DNA of 64,000 bases from Bugulina stolonifera. Taxonomy: Eukaryota > Bryozoa > Gymnolaemata > Cheilostomatida > Bugulidae. Of the stretch, positions 61,901 through 64,000 are shown one piece after another; positions within the stretch are counted from its first letter, which is position 1; the number at the start of each line of letters is the position of its first letter. The notes under the pieces were generated by a model. It was not told the origin of the DNA. It searched no databases and saw nothing but the letters and a program-made list of their open reading frames with translations. The stretch lies in the NCBI GenBank assembly GCA_935421135.1, contig OW285191.1:12899700-12963699 (forward strand), in the 5' to 3' direction. Position numbers and translations under genes: made by a program.

Positions 61901-64000
61901 TTTTTCTAATATTTGATTCACTTTCCTCCGATGATGAAAACCAGAAATTTGCATATATGTTAGGAATAATGAATGGGAATAATGTAGTTTAGATAATTAT
62001 TTATCCGAAATACAATGTAGGTAAAAGTTTTGCATCAACTTACTGTATTACATGGTTACATTGCTACGAGCAGCTTTTGGCTTACCTGATATTGGATTAT
62101 TACTCCGTTAGCTTGCACTGGTCTCTTCAATGTGATATTTATACATCCTTCAGCCAGAGAGTCCAGAGAAAGTCCAGGGGCAGATGTTGGCTCTGAAATA
62201 ATTATTACTATGATCAACCAAGGCTCTATAGAAGAAATTAAATTATGAAATAGCAATTCCCAGAGACCTAAAAGCTAGATGCATTGTATTATTAGCTAGT
62301 CACTGTAACCAGGGGTAGCAGCAGACTGAGTTGGCATTTTATGTTATTGTTAGCTGGTGTGCTCTTTACGCTCAGACCTACATGGGATATGTAGACTGGA
62401 GGAAACCTGTGATGACAATAGGACCTAACCAGAATCAAGACTTGCATAATGTAGTAAAATTGCATTTGTAGTGTAGAGAAACAGCACTTGGCCACCATTG
62501 GAGGTTGATGAGTGAACAGCCCTATTGAGAGTGGTCTGTATGGGTAGCACCACATCATTGTAGTTATAATCTGATTGGCAAGAACAGGTTCTCAATAAAA
62601 ATTTGGTGCATTAATATCTGTTAATTGAACACTTAATTTTTGATTGAATCTTTTGGTGCAGTTACTAAAATAGTTATACTCAAACTTAATGCAGATGTAT
62701 TTAACTGCATCAAGCAACATTTACACACTTACATGTAATTTAAAAAAACACCATATTGTGACTAGATTTATAATGCTGCCTCACCAAGTTCTTTTGTTGT
62801 AACAACTAGAGACTCCTGATTATCAATTCTTGCTACATTAGTAGCCTGAACTTCAAACTTGTAGAGAGTCACAGCACTCAGGTTACTAAATACATTGCTA
62901 CTGGAGAATGGTGTCTGTATGGGAGCCACCATTCTGTACTTTAATTCTGTGGTGTCTTGTGGTCCACAGTTACTCTCTATACTCTAATAAAACAATCATA
63001 ATTCATCAAACAATACTTGTACATATGCATATAATAGGCTGCTACCACTACATACATTACATATATGTAGTGATTTATTTGGGTTTACTTGAGACTGGAA
63101 CTGCGTTCAAAGATCACATGGACTAGTCAGGAGTTACAATACTAAATTAAATTATTTAGTTACTAAATACCTGACTTGAGTCTATTGTTATTTTCCTGTA
63201 ACTCTTCCCATCTGTCACATTCGCGTAGTCATCCTCATATTTTATTGTCTGCAGAAACTCTGGAGCTATAGAATGACAGAAAAAACACTAGTAGAGAATT
63301 TATACAAGTAGATGTACAACCTACCTGCTAAATATTGGCTTGTCTTACTGTAAAATCAATGGTACATTAGTTGCATACTATAATGTGAATGCATAGAAAA
63401 TACCTGCATAGATTATAGACTGTGTAAAAAAATTGCAATAGAAAACTTGTTGGAAATTTTAAATTAAATTGCATAGTTCTATTTCGAATTTTGATGGCAC
63501 GCTGCCAATGCCCTTACTCTCTATTTTAATTTCGTTATTTTGTAGAAGATTGTTTGTCATTCAGTTCTACAGATATATATTATCTCTGCTCACCTGCACA
63601 AGCTGTGTATCCACTACCTCTACCAGAATCTCCAGGATTAGCTGCTCTGTTGATGGCTCTCACGTCACACTCCACGAGTTGATAAGGTTGATAGCCATTT
63701 ATATTATTGACTGGGCTGCTGGATGCATCTATCCAACTGCTAGCTCCTGTACACTTGTACTGTGTTTGGGAATAAGTATAGTATTTTTTAGATTATTACA
63801 AACAACTGATTGTGTTATGAATACCAAAGGAAGAAAGTACTATGATCTTAATAGATAAATTGTGTTTAATCTAATGCATTGAATAGTAGCTGTATTACAA
63901 ACAAGAACATGATCTAAACTGCAATGACTGACACTCACCTGATATTTCGAGATAACTCCATAAGATTCAGTTGGTGGTTGCCATGACAACGTCACAGAGT
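46907..64000 (-). CDS. Receptor-type protein tyrosine phosphatase, FN3 repeats and tandem PTP domains (5' truncated)
   Basis: Dephosphorylates phosphotyrosine at the plasma membrane. Exons (minus): 63939-64000 (cut), 63594-63759, 63171-63265, 62785-62983, 62086-62192, 61208-61400, 60462-60564, 59498-59789, 59115-59166, 58686-58821, 56769-56914, 55963-56111, 55455-55542, 55039-55106, 54512-54548, 54105-54202, 53837-53962, 53243-53394, 52471-52606, 52129-52275, 51783-51879, 50718-50782, 50195-50317, 48584-48700, 48235-48374, 47323-47458, 46907-46981; all phases join, 1100 aa visible. The outside part has about three FN3 modules and a membrane-proximal region ([10 protein letters not shown]). 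A Gly/Val/Ala-rich membrane helix near residues 445-468 is followed by basic [10 protein letters not shown]1 has [25 protein letters not shown] and [10 protein letters not shown], so it should be active. D2 has GWEQDLP instead of WPD and ITCNNGSTRCG instead of HCSAGxGRxG. It ends FSEYANFK. Confidence 0.95.
49922..50011. repeat. Perfect 90-nt palindrome, 45-bp arms, no spacer
   Basis: Starting TTGGATCAACAGGCAGCATA and ending in its exact reverse complement, every one of 45 pairs matches, with the centre at AAA/TTT (49966/49967). It lies in an intron of the receptor phosphatase. Such a structure would extrude as a long hairpin. It could be a hairpin mobile element, a precursor-like hairpin RNA or an assembly fold-over. 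Confidence 0.9.
51158..51250. repeat. 32-bp tandem repeat, 3 copies
   Basis: Copies of TACTGATAGCACACACCTTA plus GTAGTAGTCAGC start at 51161, 51193 and 51225, exactly 32 bp apart; the third is shortened. Intronic. Confidence 0.85.
53030..53235. repeat. CCACCCTCACTGAA-type minisatellite
   Basis: Short units of about 14-16 bp (ACTGAACCACCCTTACTGAA and variants) repeat up to the edge of the exon at 53243 that encodes the D1 WPD loop. The C-rich strand is plus, so the array lies just past the donor of that exon on the coding strand. Confidence 0.8.
54694..54951. mobile_element. Long foldback element with tRNA-like B box
   Basis: The outer arms ATATATTGATGTATTTTTAG and beyond are inverted copies with few mismatches over roughly 120 bp per side, with a small loop near 54822. 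The right arm carries GGTTCAAACCC, a close match to a pol III B box, after CTAGGTGATTAGG. The structure may be two inverted SINE-like copies or one MITE. No clear target duplication was found. Intronic in the phosphatase gene. Confidence 0.6.
55603..55690. repeat. 19-bp tandem repeat, about 5 copies
   Basis: Tandem GGGTCTACAACAGTGTCTA units, nearly identical. The array lies in the intron just upstream of the D1 exon 55455-55542. Confidence 0.9.
57213..58319. mobile_element. Non-autonomous hAT-type transposon, 1107 bp
   Basis: The ends are perfect 16-bp inverted repeats, CAGTGCTCAAAGTGTA and TACACTTTGAGCACTG. They are flanked by the identical 8-bp sequence GTTGTCAG at 57205-57212 and 58320-58327. 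An 8-bp target duplication and CAG-type ends are hallmarks of the hAT superfamily. The interior has a GC-rich subterminal hairpin (GGCTCGGCGAGCC and GGCTCGCCGAGCC, about 57239-57295), an ATT/ATG microsatellite (about 57776-57920) and a C-rich run (about 58230-58275). No transposase frame is present. It sits in the intron after the membrane-helix exon. Confidence 0.85.
57776..58130. repeat. ATT/ATG-rich microsatellite tracts inside the hAT-type element
   Basis: Runs of imperfect ATGATG, AATAAT and ATTATT repeats interrupt the interior of the transposon. They have no coding potential. Confidence 0.7.

Overview
The window is eukaryotic and animal. It is AT-rich, its genes are broken into many short exons by short GT-AG introns, and its introns and spacers carry minisatellites, foldback elements and non-autonomous DNA transposons. 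The content is metazoan: a two-domain receptor tyrosine phosphatase with fibronectin III repeats, the ciliary protein CEP164, the SUMO E1 subunit SAE1 and aromatic amino acid decarboxylases. A secreted fungal/plant-type heme peroxidase, rare in animals, and the compact intron-rich layout make a sponge or other early-branching metazoan my best guess. That assignment is inference; no species-level marker was seen. All gene models were built by hand from translated exons, splice signals and phase continuity.

Layout. (1) 693-7023, minus: AADC-like gene A, 13 exons, 490 aa, with altered active-site residues. (2) 9471-17244, minus: AADC-like gene B, 13 exons at the same positions and phases, 501 aa, with a standard active site. 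(3) 19522-33241, minus: CEP164, 23 exons, 1274 aa. (4) 33719-36997, plus: SAE1, 8 exons, 359 aa, head-to-head with CEP164 across 477 bp. (5) 37560-41283, minus: secreted heme peroxidase, 7 exons, 324 aa. (6) 42392-44372, minus: small protein with a beta-trefoil-like pattern, 5 exons, about 164 aa; the first exon is tentative. (7) 46907-64000, minus: receptor-type tyrosine phosphatase, 27 exons visible, 5' end outside the window.

The neighbouring genes do not form an obvious pathway. The functional clusters are the AADC pair, a tandem duplication, and the CEP164/SAE1 divergent pair, which probably shares one promoter region. The most striking observations are the diverged AADC paralogue, the animal peroxidase, the intact-CX5R but otherwise degenerate second phosphatase domain, and the matching intron positions of the two phosphatase domains. 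Several mobile-element footprints are also clear, notably a 1.1 kb hAT-type element with an exact 8-bp target duplication and a perfect 90-nt palindrome.
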